Shown here in pieces: positions 1 through 6,016 of a DNA stretch of 12,171 nt. Source of the DNA: an uncultured Phascolarctobacterium sp. Lineage in GTDB: Bacteria; Bacillota; Negativicutes; Acidaminococcales; Acidaminococcaceae. The stretch spans positions 1-12,171 of the forward strand of contig USBG01000044.1 in the NCBI GenBank assembly GCA_900552855.1, given 5' to 3'. Both the position numbers and the translations under genes were made by a program. Each line of letters opens with the position of its first letter. The stretch's first letter is position 1. Below the pieces are notes generated by a model. The model made no database searches, had not been told where the DNA came from, and was given only the letters and a program-made list of their open reading frames with translations.

Positions 1-1341
1 AATATCCCGTCCCAGCTTTTTCAAATCAATCTTATCGCCATCTTTATCTACAAAAATTAACTCTCCCATTTGCAGCTTGCCATCTACAATTTTAAAGGCA
101 TTGCTTTCGATATCGCCAAGCTCTGTTTCAATAATAACATCCACAAAGCGTAGCTCCTTATTTTGGTCACTAAACTTACCACTAATGCTTTTAAAAGGAA
201 TTAACATATAGGTGCCATTGCCAGATTTAAAGCTGCCGTAGGTAAGGCTACCTTTTTCTTTACCCTTGTTACGGAACTTAATATCCAACTCTACTCTACA
301 GTTAATGGTATTATCCCTTGCTGCTGCCGCAGCCATAAGGTCAGTGCCATGAGCGTCAATATTATAGTGACGATTATCAAAATGATATAAGCCATAGGCC
401 TTTATAGAACCACCATAAATACCACCCGTAACATTTTCCAGAGTAATCAAACCATTAGCGTATTGATAGTTTCCGTTAATATGCACAAAATTAAGACCTG
501 GCAAATTAAGCTCATCCATGCTTACAGCGCCATCAATAGTAGGATTAGCTAAGGGTCCCTTCATTTCGCCTGTGATGGTCATTGGATCATTAGCATTGCT
601 CAGTCCTAAGGACGAGGGAACAACCTTATACAAGCCTAAATTAAGGTGCACATCCTGTGGCTGATTTAGCTTAACCCTGCCATCAATATTAAAGCCATCG
701 CCTACCATGCTGCCACCAAACTTACCAGCAGATAAATGCAGCTCCAATTCCTTGTGATTTTTAACAGCAAGACTGCCATTAACATCATTCAAAACAAAAC
801 GTCTTTTTTGATATTCAGCAGAAAGCACAATATCCTTCAATATTAACTTTATGTTAGGTATTTTGTCTGGAAGCTGCAAATTTTTGCGCTTTAGCTCTTC
901 CTTTTCCTCCTTAGCTTCATCGTCAGAACCATGCAGTACATCAGCATGCATTTCGTCATCAAAGCCAACATGGATATAGGCATTATCTAGCTCTAGCTCC
1001 TTTAGACTGTTAATGCTTGGCCTTTTGCGAACAATATCCCAGGTGCTGACCTTCATTCTGCCTTGCTCAACCTCAACAAGAGATTTTCCGTCTGGCGCTA
1101 TCCAGCTAAGATTATAAAAATAGACATTTCCCCATAAATCAGCACTAAGCTTTTCTGCAGTAACTACACCAGCTAAAACCCTTTGCTTAGACATCTCTTT
1201 ATTAAAAATCTGTGCTGCCTGTCTACTAGCAAGCTCGCACAAAATCAGAAAAATGCCATAAAGCACGCTTGCTATAATCAATAAAATAAGCAAAAGCTTT
1301 CTTCTTGGTATATTGGTAAATTTATCTCTTATGCTTTTCAT
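1..1341 (-). CDS. AsmA/TamB-like inner-membrane-anchored protein, C-terminus cut by window edge
   Basis: The frame is open from an ATG at 1341 to the left edge, giving 447 residues with no stop, so the C-terminus is missing. The N-terminus is a signal anchor: basic residues (MKSIRDK, IPRRK), then one hydrophobic segment at about residues 15-35, with the remainder predicted outside the cytoplasm. A charged linker (about 128-152, rich in D, E and K) is followed by beta-rich repeats of the AsmA/TamB type. Examples are a 'GxMKGPLANPTIDG' stretch near 282-290 and the following 'NGxYxYxxGLITLENVTGGIYGG' pattern. Members of this family are long beta-groove proteins that span the periplasm and are linked to outer-membrane biogenesis and lipid or protein transport. 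The start lies 24 bases after the peptidase stop, so it probably belongs to the same operon; the upstream AGG is a weak ribosome binding site. The family call rests on repeat style and topology, so the exact subfamily is uncertain. Confidence 0.75.
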   Translation of the reverse strand, partial: MKSIRDKFTNIPRRKLLLILLIIASVLYGIFLILCELASRQAAQIFNKEMSKQRVLAGVVTAEKLSADLWGNVYFYNLSWIAPDGKSLVEVEQGRMKVSTWDIVRKRPSINSLKELELDNAYIHVGFDDEMHADVLHGSDDEAKEEKEELKRKNLQLPDKIPNIKLILKDIVLSAEYQKRRFVLNDVNGSLAVKNHKELELHLSAGKFGGSMVGDGFNIDGRVKLNQPQDVHLNLGLYKVVPSSLGLSNANDPMTITGEMKGPLANPTIDGAVSMDELNLPGLNFVHINGNYQYANGLITLENVTGGIYGGSIKAYGLYHFDNRHYNIDAHGTDLMAAAAARDNTINCRVELDIKFRNKGKEKGSLTYGSFKSGNGTYMLIPFKSISGKFSDQNKELRFVDVIIETELGDIESNAFKIVDGKLQMGELIFVDKDGDKIDLKKLGRDI

Positions 1342-1365
1342 AATAACAATTGCAACCTATAAAAA

Positions 1366-2415
1366 CTACAGACAATATTTCAAGTATTCTTCATCCTTCA
1401 TTTTAGAGGCAGTAATGGCATTTTCAATAGCCTTAGCCATAACCTCTGCAGCCAAAGCTCCTACCATATTTACATCAGCGTGAACAAGCTTACCACAGGC
1501 TGAAGCATAAATAGTGTCACCATCAGCCAAGGTACCTACTGGATTAATACAGCGTGCATAAGCATTAGTTGCCTGAGCAGCAATACGTGTCAGCTGTGCC
1601 TTATCAAAGCTACCGTTGGTAACAATAGCGCCAATGGTAGTATTGGTACGAGAATACAAATCCTGAGGAGTGGAAAGTGTGTATAACTCACTAGCACTGT
1701 CCATAAAAGCAGTGCGCTCCTTGTTCAAAAGGCCTGCAATCTTAGTGCCATCAGGAGCATAAATATCTCCTAAGGCATTGACAACAACAACAGCGCCAAC
1801 CTTTAGTTCACCAATCTGCACCGCATGGTAGCCAATGCCACCCTTCATGGACTGTGCCATACCACAAATTTTGCCCACTGTAGCACCAGTTCCTGCACCA
1901 ACAGAGCCACTTACAGGATGATTACCCTTTAAGGCATCAAGACAAGCCTTGTACCCCATTTTGCTGTCAGGACGAATTTTAGCACTGCCATAGGACAAAT
2001 CAAAGATATCGCTTTGCACAACAAGTGGCACTAGGGCAAAGCCTGTATCAAAGCCTATTTTGTGCTCCTCCAAGCATTGCATAACGCCATCAGCAGCAGC
2101 CAAGCCATAGGCACTGCCACCGCCAAGCACAACAGCGTGTATACCAAGGTCTTCCTTAGTAGGGTCAAGGACAGGAGTTTCCCTAGAGGCAGGACCACCA
2201 CCACTGATATGGACGCCAGTTTTAGCACTGTCCTTAAATAAAAGAACTGTCACACCAGTTTTACCAGCATCGCTTTGAGCATTGCCAACCTGAACGCCTT
2301 CAATTGCAGAAAACGGAATTTCTACAGGTCCATTGGCTGCAGCCGCACATCCTGATACCATACACAGCATTCCGCAGGATAATAACACGGTTTTAATCAT
2401 CTTTTTAAGCTTCAT
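1366..2415 (-). CDS. P1/S58-family peptidase (DmpA/NylC-like), predicted lipoprotein
   Basis: 349 residues. The N-terminus is a bacterial lipoprotein signal: KLKK, a hydrophobic stretch, then the lipobox V20-S21-G22-C23, so the mature protein would be lipid-anchored at C23 outside the cytoplasm. The rest matches the P1 (MEROPS S58) N-terminal-nucleophile hydrolases: a GGGSAYGLAAADGV stretch at 98-111, SVGAGTGATVGK at 171-182, and NTTIGAIVTN at 258-267. Family members (DmpA aminopeptidase, beta-peptidyl aminopeptidases, NylC) cut themselves before a Ser or Thr that becomes the nucleophile. Here the expected cut is Asn258|Thr259, NylC-like, giving alpha and beta chains. The substrate cannot be told; aminopeptidase or amide hydrolase action on peptides is most likely. 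The start overlaps the upstream gene's stop (ATGA), with GGAGG 10 bases upstream. Most relatives I recall have no lipobox, so the signal sequence is the odd feature. Confidence 0.9.
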   Translation of the reverse strand: MKLKKMIKTVLLSCGMLCMVSGCAAAANGPVEIPFSAIEGVQVGNAQSDAGKTGVTVLLFKDSAKTGVHISGGGPASRETPVLDPTKEDLGIHAVVLGGGSAYGLAAADGVMQCLEEHKIGFDTGFALVPLVVQSDIFDLSYGSAKIRPDSKMGYKACLDALKGNHPVSGSVGAGTGATVGKICGMAQSMKGGIGYHAVQIGELKVGAVVVVNALGDIYAPDGTKIAGLLNKERTAFMDSASELYTLSTPQDLYSRTNTTIGAIVTNGSFDKAQLTRIAAQATNAYARCINPVGTLADGDTIYASACGKLVHADVNMVGALAAEVMAKAIENAITASKMKDEEYLKYCL

Positions 2416-2684
2416 CTCTTTACAACCTCCGAACCTATTCTATCAATAATGGATATACAGAAATCATAACAAAAATGTGTAATTAATGCAGGCCCCAAAG
2501 CCAAAAATGCTCCAAACAAGCCTCCTATAATGCCAATTATATAAGCTAAAGCATCTAAATGACGCTCTATACCAAGACAAAATAATATAAAGCTTGAGCT
2601 GGTAAATAAAGCTATAGCACCGCCGCAAAATCCCAATGTACAAAAGCTAAGATAGATAGCAAAGCTAGCCAAGGTAAACCGCAT
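2412..2684 (-). CDS. Small hydrophobic membrane protein of unknown function (90 aa)
   Basis: I do not recognise the family. The protein begins MRFTLASFAIYLSFC and is largely hydrophobic. One long apolar region covers about residues 3-38 (probably a hairpin of two segments around TSSS). A second, Gly-rich apolar region covers about 45-77, and the tail (IDRIGSEVVKR) is charged, suggesting three or so membrane segments. The ATG at 2684 was chosen because GAGGTG stands six bases upstream. The in-frame ATG at 2723 lies upstream of the -10 promoter element at 2707-2715 and would not be on that transcript. The stop overlaps the peptidase start by four bases (ATGA), so translation of the two is probably coupled. 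It is first in an operon with the lipoprotein peptidase and the AsmA/TamB-like protein, which points to an envelope role; that role is inference only. Confidence 0.7.
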   Translation of the reverse strand: MRFTLASFAIYLSFCTLGFCGGAIALFTSSSFILFCLGIERHLDALAYIIGIIGGLFGAFLALGPALITHFCYDFCISIIDRIGSEVVKR

Positions 2685-2706
2685 AATAATCACCTCGCAT
2701 AAATTT

Positions 2707-2715
2707 ATTATATCA
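2707..2715 (-). promoter_or_regulatory. Extended -10 promoter of the membrane protein/peptidase operon
   Basis: The minus strand reads TGATATAAT, an exact -10 hexamer preceded by TGn (extended -10). No good -35 hexamer stands 16-18 bases upstream, which fits an extended -10 promoter. The predicted start, near 2700, gives a leader of only about 16 bases that contains the GAGGTG ribosome binding site. It lies between the ssrA terminator and the first gene, so the operon is probably transcribed independently of ssrA. Confidence 0.65.
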
Positions 2716-2771
2716 CATACCATCTTAATTTAGATATTGTTTAAAGTAGTATTCTAGAAAATCGTCCAAAT

Positions 2772-2805
2772 AAAAAACGCACACAGGATAATTCCCATGT
2801 GCGTT
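2772..2805 (-). terminator. Intrinsic terminator of ssrA
   Basis: On the minus strand AACGCACA (2805-2798) pairs perfectly with TGTGCGTT (2783-2776). The stem can extend inward by two G-U and two G-C pairs to a six-base loop, and it ends in a run of six T. It starts about 40 bases after the 3' CCA of tmRNA, so it is placed to end the ssrA precursor transcript. Confidence 0.85.
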
Positions 2806-2846
2806 ATTTGCCACCATTTATAGAACACATCTGTGTTAAGTACATT

Positions 2847-3194
2847 TGGTGGAGATGAGGGGAGTCGAACCCCTGTCCGAAAATATTGCCATACAACTTT
2901 CTCCGAGCGCAGACGACATATTTTATTTCGCTTCCCGAATGCCTATCGACGGGCGTCCGAGTTGCTATCCCAATTTGTTTCCCTTAAAGCTCCAGGGAAG
3001 GTCTTCAAGGTATCCTGTCTATTGACTGTTCATCCTCACCGGCAGGAGAAGCTTAGAGAACAGTTAGCAGTTAGGCTGCTAAAGCGTATTCTTGTTCAGC
3101 GTTTATATTTAAACGGCCCACCGATTATCGTGCAGATGGAACCACGGCTCGCTTATCATACCGCACCTACCCCCGTCGAAACCAGTACATCCCC
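2847..3194 (-). ncRNA. ssrA: tmRNA (transfer-messenger RNA)
   Basis: This is a complete one-piece tmRNA of 348 nt that rescues stalled ribosomes and tags their products for proteolysis with SmpB. The 5' end GGGGATG pairs with CATCTCC just before the encoded 3' ACCA (seven pairs, one G-U), forming the alanine-type acceptor stem. The 5' part carries the typical TGGTTTCGACGGGG stretch. The 3' part has the T arm GGGGTTCGACTCCCC. The internal reading frame encodes a tag ending in YALAA. The minus-strand orientation follows from the acceptor ends and the tag. Pseudoknot regions lie on both sides of the tag but were not folded here. It is flanked by a -10 element upstream and an intrinsic terminator downstream, so it is a separate transcription unit. 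Confidence 0.98.
3071..3100 (-). other. tmRNA proteolysis-tag reading frame
   Basis: From the resume codon GCT at 3100-3098 the frame reads AEQEYALAA and stops at TAA (3073-3071). With the alanine carried by charged tmRNA the full tag would be A-AEQEYALAA. The YALAA end is the usual ClpXP-type degron. The resume codon was chosen by the A four bases upstream and by the normal tag length; a start one codon earlier (AAC) cannot be strictly excluded. Confidence 0.85.
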
Positions 3195-3203
3195 AAATCA
3201 GAG

Positions 3204-3209
3204 ATTATA
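3204..3209 (-). promoter_or_regulatory. ssrA: -10 element of ssrA
   Basis: The minus strand reads TATAAT exactly, ending nine bases before the mature 5' G of tmRNA, so transcription would start a few bases upstream of the RNase P-trimmed end. The hexamer 17 bases further upstream (TGTATG) is a poor -35, so this is called mainly on the perfect -10 and its position. Confidence 0.6.
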
Positions 3210-3605
3210 TTACTGGAAGACTCCAACATACATCTTTTTTGAGTAATGAAATAAAAAACGAACTCAAATTGACATATGTTTCCTAAAGTGCAATATCATT
3301 CTTTAAACTTTAGGCGATATGAAGTTATCAAAGAAAAGAGTTTTCCTCTGTAGATACTAATATACCACTTAGTTTCCCTAAAGTCCACTATATTCACATT
3401 TTTTTCACAACTACCATAAAAATTTACACTTCATAATCCTTAAAGGTAGTGTTATTTATTAAAATTCTACTATTTTGATGATAAAATCTAGATAAAATTA
3501 TTCCCCTATATCCTTGAAATAATTTGTTTAAACATTCATATTATGCTACAGTATATAGCCATATTTTATATTATCACGGTTGCATATTCAAAGGAGGAAA
3601 TAATT
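3210..3605. other. AT-rich intergenic region with scattered CCTAAAGT motif
   Basis: I see no protein gene in this stretch; stops are frequent in all frames. It contains CCTAAAGT at 3282-3289 and 3377-3384 and the reverse complement ACTTTAGG at 3307-3314; a fourth copy (ACTTTAGG) is at 3732-3739, beyond the small ORF. The first two make a perfect 8-bp inverted repeat with a 17-base spacer. A second inverted repeat, AAATTATT/AATAATTT, begins near 3496. A possible plus-strand promoter is TTGAAA at 3514-3519 and TATTAT at 3539-3544, but the 19-base spacer is long. It would serve the small ORF at 3606. Confidence 0.4.
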
Positions 3606-3689
3606 ATGAGTTGTTATTTTAATGAAGGTAAAGAGTCTGTATCAAAATATGCTAGATGCGGTGTTGAGAAGAAGACCGCGAGCTTTTAA
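3606..3689 (+). CDS. Candidate small protein of 27 aa, unknown function
   Basis: The plus strand has an ATG at 3606 preceded by AAAGGAGG eight bases upstream, as strong a ribosome binding site as any in the window, and a 27-codon frame ending in TAA. The peptide (MSCYFNEGKESVSKYARCGV, then EKKTASF) is hydrophilic, carries five lysines and two cysteines (C3, C18), and has no membrane segment or export signal. I do not recognise it. It is the only plus-strand candidate here and is isolated between ssrA and nfo. The -1 frame stays open from 3668 to a TAA at 3782-3784 and has a protein-like composition, so this may instead be the start of a roughly 60-residue gene broken near the GAGAAGAAGACC repeat. 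Chance is also possible at this length; the ribosome binding site is the main support. Confidence 0.35.
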   Translation: MSCYFNEGKESVSKYARCGVEKKTASF

Positions 3690-3795
3690 AAATATCTGAA
3701 GCTTCTCTTAACAACCATAATAAATCAGTCTACTTTAGGAGTATCATATCAGCTTTGTCTAAGAAAGTCTATTTTTGTTTCTAAATTATCTTTTC
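3690..3795. other. Short gap downstream of the small ORF and of nfo
   Basis: No further gene is convincing. An imperfect hairpin can form between 3660-3671 and 3702-3716 (12 pairs with bulges), bracketing the small ORF's stop codon, but no T-run follows it on the plus strand. No clear intrinsic terminator is visible for nfo on the minus strand before the small ORF. Confidence 0.3.
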
Positions 3796-4629
3796 CTACT
3801 CCACGTATCTTTCACGCATCAGCTTAATTTCTGCTGCGTAGCCATCCAGCTCGTTAGGTGTTTCCAAATTAAATGGCAAATGACGCAGTGCAGGGTGGTT
3901 GATAACCCTGGTCAGCGCCTCTAGGCCAATATTGCCAGCACCAATGCAGGCGTGACGGTCCTTATGACTTCCAAGCACGTTCAGGCTGTCATTAAGATGG
4001 ATAGCCTTCAATCTCTCCAAACCAATAATTTTGTCAAACTGCTCCAATACACCGTCTAGGTCATTAACAATATCATAGCCACCATCAAATACATGACAGG
4101 TATCAAGGCACACGCCCATTTTTTCGTTCAGCTGCACTCTGCTGATGATTTCTGCCAGCTCTTCAAAGCTGCGGCCAACCTCGCTGCCTTTACCAGCCAT
4201 GGTTTCCAAAAGCACGGTGGTATGCAGGTCCTTGTGCAGTACAGAGTTCAAAATCTCAGTTATTTTAGTAATACCAATTTCAGCACCCTGCTTAACATGA
4301 CTGCCAGGATGGAAATTGTACAAATTACCGGGAACATATTCTAGCATTTCTAAATCACCCTCCATAACCTGCTGAGCAAATTGACGCAAGCCCTCATCCG
4401 CAGCACAGGCATTCATAGTATAGGGGGCATGAGCTACCAGCTGAGCAAAATTGTGCTCCTTACACAGCGCCATAAGAGCAGCTGCGTCCTCTGGCTTTAC
4501 AGCCTTGGCCTTGCCACCGCGGGGATTGCGGGTAAAGAATTGAAAGGTGTTGGCACCAATGGTCAATGCAGTTTTGCCCATAGCCAAAAAGCCTTTGGAA
4601 GAAGATAAGTGACATCCAATATTTAACAT
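3796..4629 (-). CDS. nfo: Deoxyribonuclease IV (endonuclease IV, AP endonuclease)
   Basis: 277 residues, close to the usual length (about 280). The enzyme cuts the DNA backbone 5' to abasic sites in base-excision repair and uses three zinc ions in a TIM barrel. All nine expected metal ligands can be placed: H67, H107, E142, D176, H179, H211, D224, H226 and E256, within the signature stretches LLETMAGKG (140-148), CLDTCHVFDGGYD (174-186) and HLNDSLNVLGSHKDRH (211-226). The ATG at 4629 follows AAGGAG with a five-base spacer. Only 61 bases separate it from the HDAC-like gene upstream, and that gap holds a terminator-like hairpin. Expression must therefore come from read-through or from a promoter inside the upstream gene. 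Confidence 0.97.
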   Translation of the reverse strand: MLNIGCHLSSSKGFLAMGKTALTIGANTFQFFTRNPRGGKAKAVKPEDAAALMALCKEHNFAQLVAHAPYTMNACAADEGLRQFAQQVMEGDLEMLEYVPGNLYNFHPGSHVKQGAEIGITKITEILNSVLHKDLHTTVLLETMAGKGSEVGRSFEELAEIISRVQLNEKMGVCLDTCHVFDGGYDIVNDLDGVLEQFDKIIGLERLKAIHLNDSLNVLGSHKDRHACIGAGNIGLEALTRVINHPALRHLPFNLETPNELDGYAAEIKLMRERYVE

Positions 4630-4652
4630 ATATACTCCTTGTAATTATCCAT

Positions 4653-4685
4653 AAAATTTAGGGCTCCTATAAAGGAAGCCCTAAA
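4653..4685 (-). terminator. Terminator-like hairpin between the HDAC-like gene and nfo
   Basis: On the minus strand TTTAGGGCT (4685-4677) pairs perfectly with AGCCCTAAA (4665-4657), with two possible inner G-C pairs and a run of four T after the stem. It begins five bases after the HDAC-like stop codon and ends about a dozen bases before the nfo ribosome binding site (AAGGAG, 4635-4640). No room remains for a separate nfo promoter after it. A partial terminator or attenuator is therefore likely. Confidence 0.7.
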
Positions 4686-4690
4686 TAATT

Positions 4691-6016
4691 TTACACTGTT
4701 TCAATATAACCGTCTACAATATTTTGAATAAACACATATTGCCAACGACCTGTTTTCTTTTCTCGTAAAGCTTCATTCTTCGCCTTAGCACGACAGGCAG
4801 GGCAAATATCTCTGGGTACACATACTATAAAAGCACTTTGGTCACCAAAGCGTGTATTTTCCGCTGCTGTTGCTATAGTAAAATAGCCACCGCACTTATT
4901 ACTATCGCAGTAATGTACACTTTCTATCTGCTCCTCACGGATGCCCTCTTCATCATAATAAATATGCTTACGACGCTGCCATGTTCCTCCGCATTTAGCA
5001 AGCAACTCCTGCTTAGTCCTTTCACGGTTAAAATACATAGCGCCAACCTCTTCAATCAGCTGGTCCACACGTTTATTGCAGCGCACATCCTGAGCCTTCA
5101 AGCCACGCAAATCAGGCTCTATTACCTTGCTATAATCCAAGCCTGCCATAGCCAAAATAATGCCCGTGTTAACATAAGGCAGTGCACTTTCTATAGAATA
5201 ACCGCCCTCTAAAACAGCAATATCTGCCTGCAGCTTATCAGCTAGCCTTGCATATCCCTGAGCCGTCACCTGCATGGATGCCAAGGGGTCACTAAAATGA
5301 TTGTCCTGACCAGCAGAGTTTAGTATCAATTCAGGCTGAAAATCCTCTAAAATATGTGCAATCAAGCCATCATATAAACGGTGCAGGCCTTCATCACCAG
5401 TACCAGGAAGCAAGGGTAAGTTGATATTGGTACCCCAAGCGCCTGGACTGCCTGCCTCGTTAGGAAAGCCTGTACCAGGATACAATGTACGTCCATCCTG
5501 ATGAAAAGAAATATACAGGGTATCCGGGTCGTGATAAAAAACATCCTGAGAGCCGTCACCGTGATGCACGTCCGTATCTACTACAGCAATCCTGCGCACG
5601 CCATACTTGCTGCGCAAATATTCCACTAGCACAGCCTCAATATTGATGGTACAAAAGCCCCTAATACCATGAACAACGCGCATAGCATGATGTCCTGGCG
5701 GACGTACTAAAGCAAAGGCACGCTTAACCTCTTTTTTCATCACAGCGTCAGCTGCCACCAAGCAGCCACCTGCAGAGGTTAAATGCGCAGGCGTAATCAG
5801 ACGTGCGATTCCTGGTACGCCAATATGTGCACGCTGTAAATCATTGAGCTGCGCCAACCGTGGTCTATATTCACGGATTTCAGGACAATCAAAAAGTCCC
5901 TCCTCCTCCAATTGGTCACGAGTGTAAAGCAAGCGCTCCTGACGCTCAGGATGTCCTGCGCTAATCATCCAGTCAAAGGCCGGAAAAAATACTAAGCCCA
6001 ATGTATCCTTTGCCAT
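4691..6016 (-). CDS. Histone-deacetylase-like amidohydrolase with C-terminal cysteine module
   Basis: 441 residues. Residues about 5-300 form an HDAC/acetylpolyamine-amidohydrolase (arginase-fold) domain: HPERQERL at 22-29, RPPGHHA at 105-111 with catalytic H109/H110, DTDVHHGDG at 147-155 with zinc ligands D149 and H151, SAGQD at 234-238 with the third ligand D238, and LEGGY at 269-273 with catalytic Y273. All residues needed for zinc-dependent deacylation are present. The family removes acetyl or other acyl groups from lysine, polyamines or small amides; the substrate cannot be told here. The C-terminal 130 residues are extra to the catalytic core and hold C370-x4-C375, C399 and C405-x2-C408, resembling a zinc-ribbon knuckle pair. 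The start overlaps the hydantoinase stop (TGATG) and has AAGGAGGT eight to nine bases upstream, so it is coupled to that gene. Confidence 0.9.
   Translation of the reverse strand: MAKDTLGLVFFPAFDWMISAGHPERQERLLYTRDQLEEEGLFDCPEIREYRPRLAQLNDLQRAHIGVPGIARLITPAHLTSAGGCLVAADAVMKKEVKRAFALVRPPGHHAMRVVHGIRGFCTINIEAVLVEYLRSKYGVRRIAVVDTDVHHGDGSQDVFYHDPDTLYISFHQDGRTLYPGTGFPNEAGSPGAWGTNINLPLLPGTGDEGLHRLYDGLIAHILEDFQPELILNSAGQDNHFSDPLASMQVTAQGYARLADKLQADIAVLEGGYSIESALPYVNTGIILAMAGLDYSKVIEPDLRGLKAQDVRCNKRVDQLIEEVGAMYFNRERTKQELLAKCGGTWQRRKHIYYDEEGIREEQIESVHYCDSNKCGGYFTIATAAENTRFGDQSAFIVCVPRDICPACRAKAKNEALREKKTGRWQYVFIQNIVDGYIETV

Noticed and set aside
2685..2723. Upstream ATG extending the small membrane protein to 103 residues
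   Set aside because: It lies upstream of the extended -10 element and has no ribosome binding site, while the ATG at 2684 has GAGGTG six bases away.
2833..3246. 137-codon plus-strand ORF
   Set aside because: It is antisense to the complete tmRNA gene; its content is explained by the conserved RNA, including acceptor ends and tag frame.
3660..3716. Hairpin around the small ORF stop as a terminator
   Set aside because: The stem has bulges and a 30-base loop, and no T-run follows on the plus strand.
4838..5212. 124-codon plus-strand ORF inside the HDAC-like gene
   Set aside because: It is antisense to a gene with all family motifs and has no ribosome binding site; a shadow frame.
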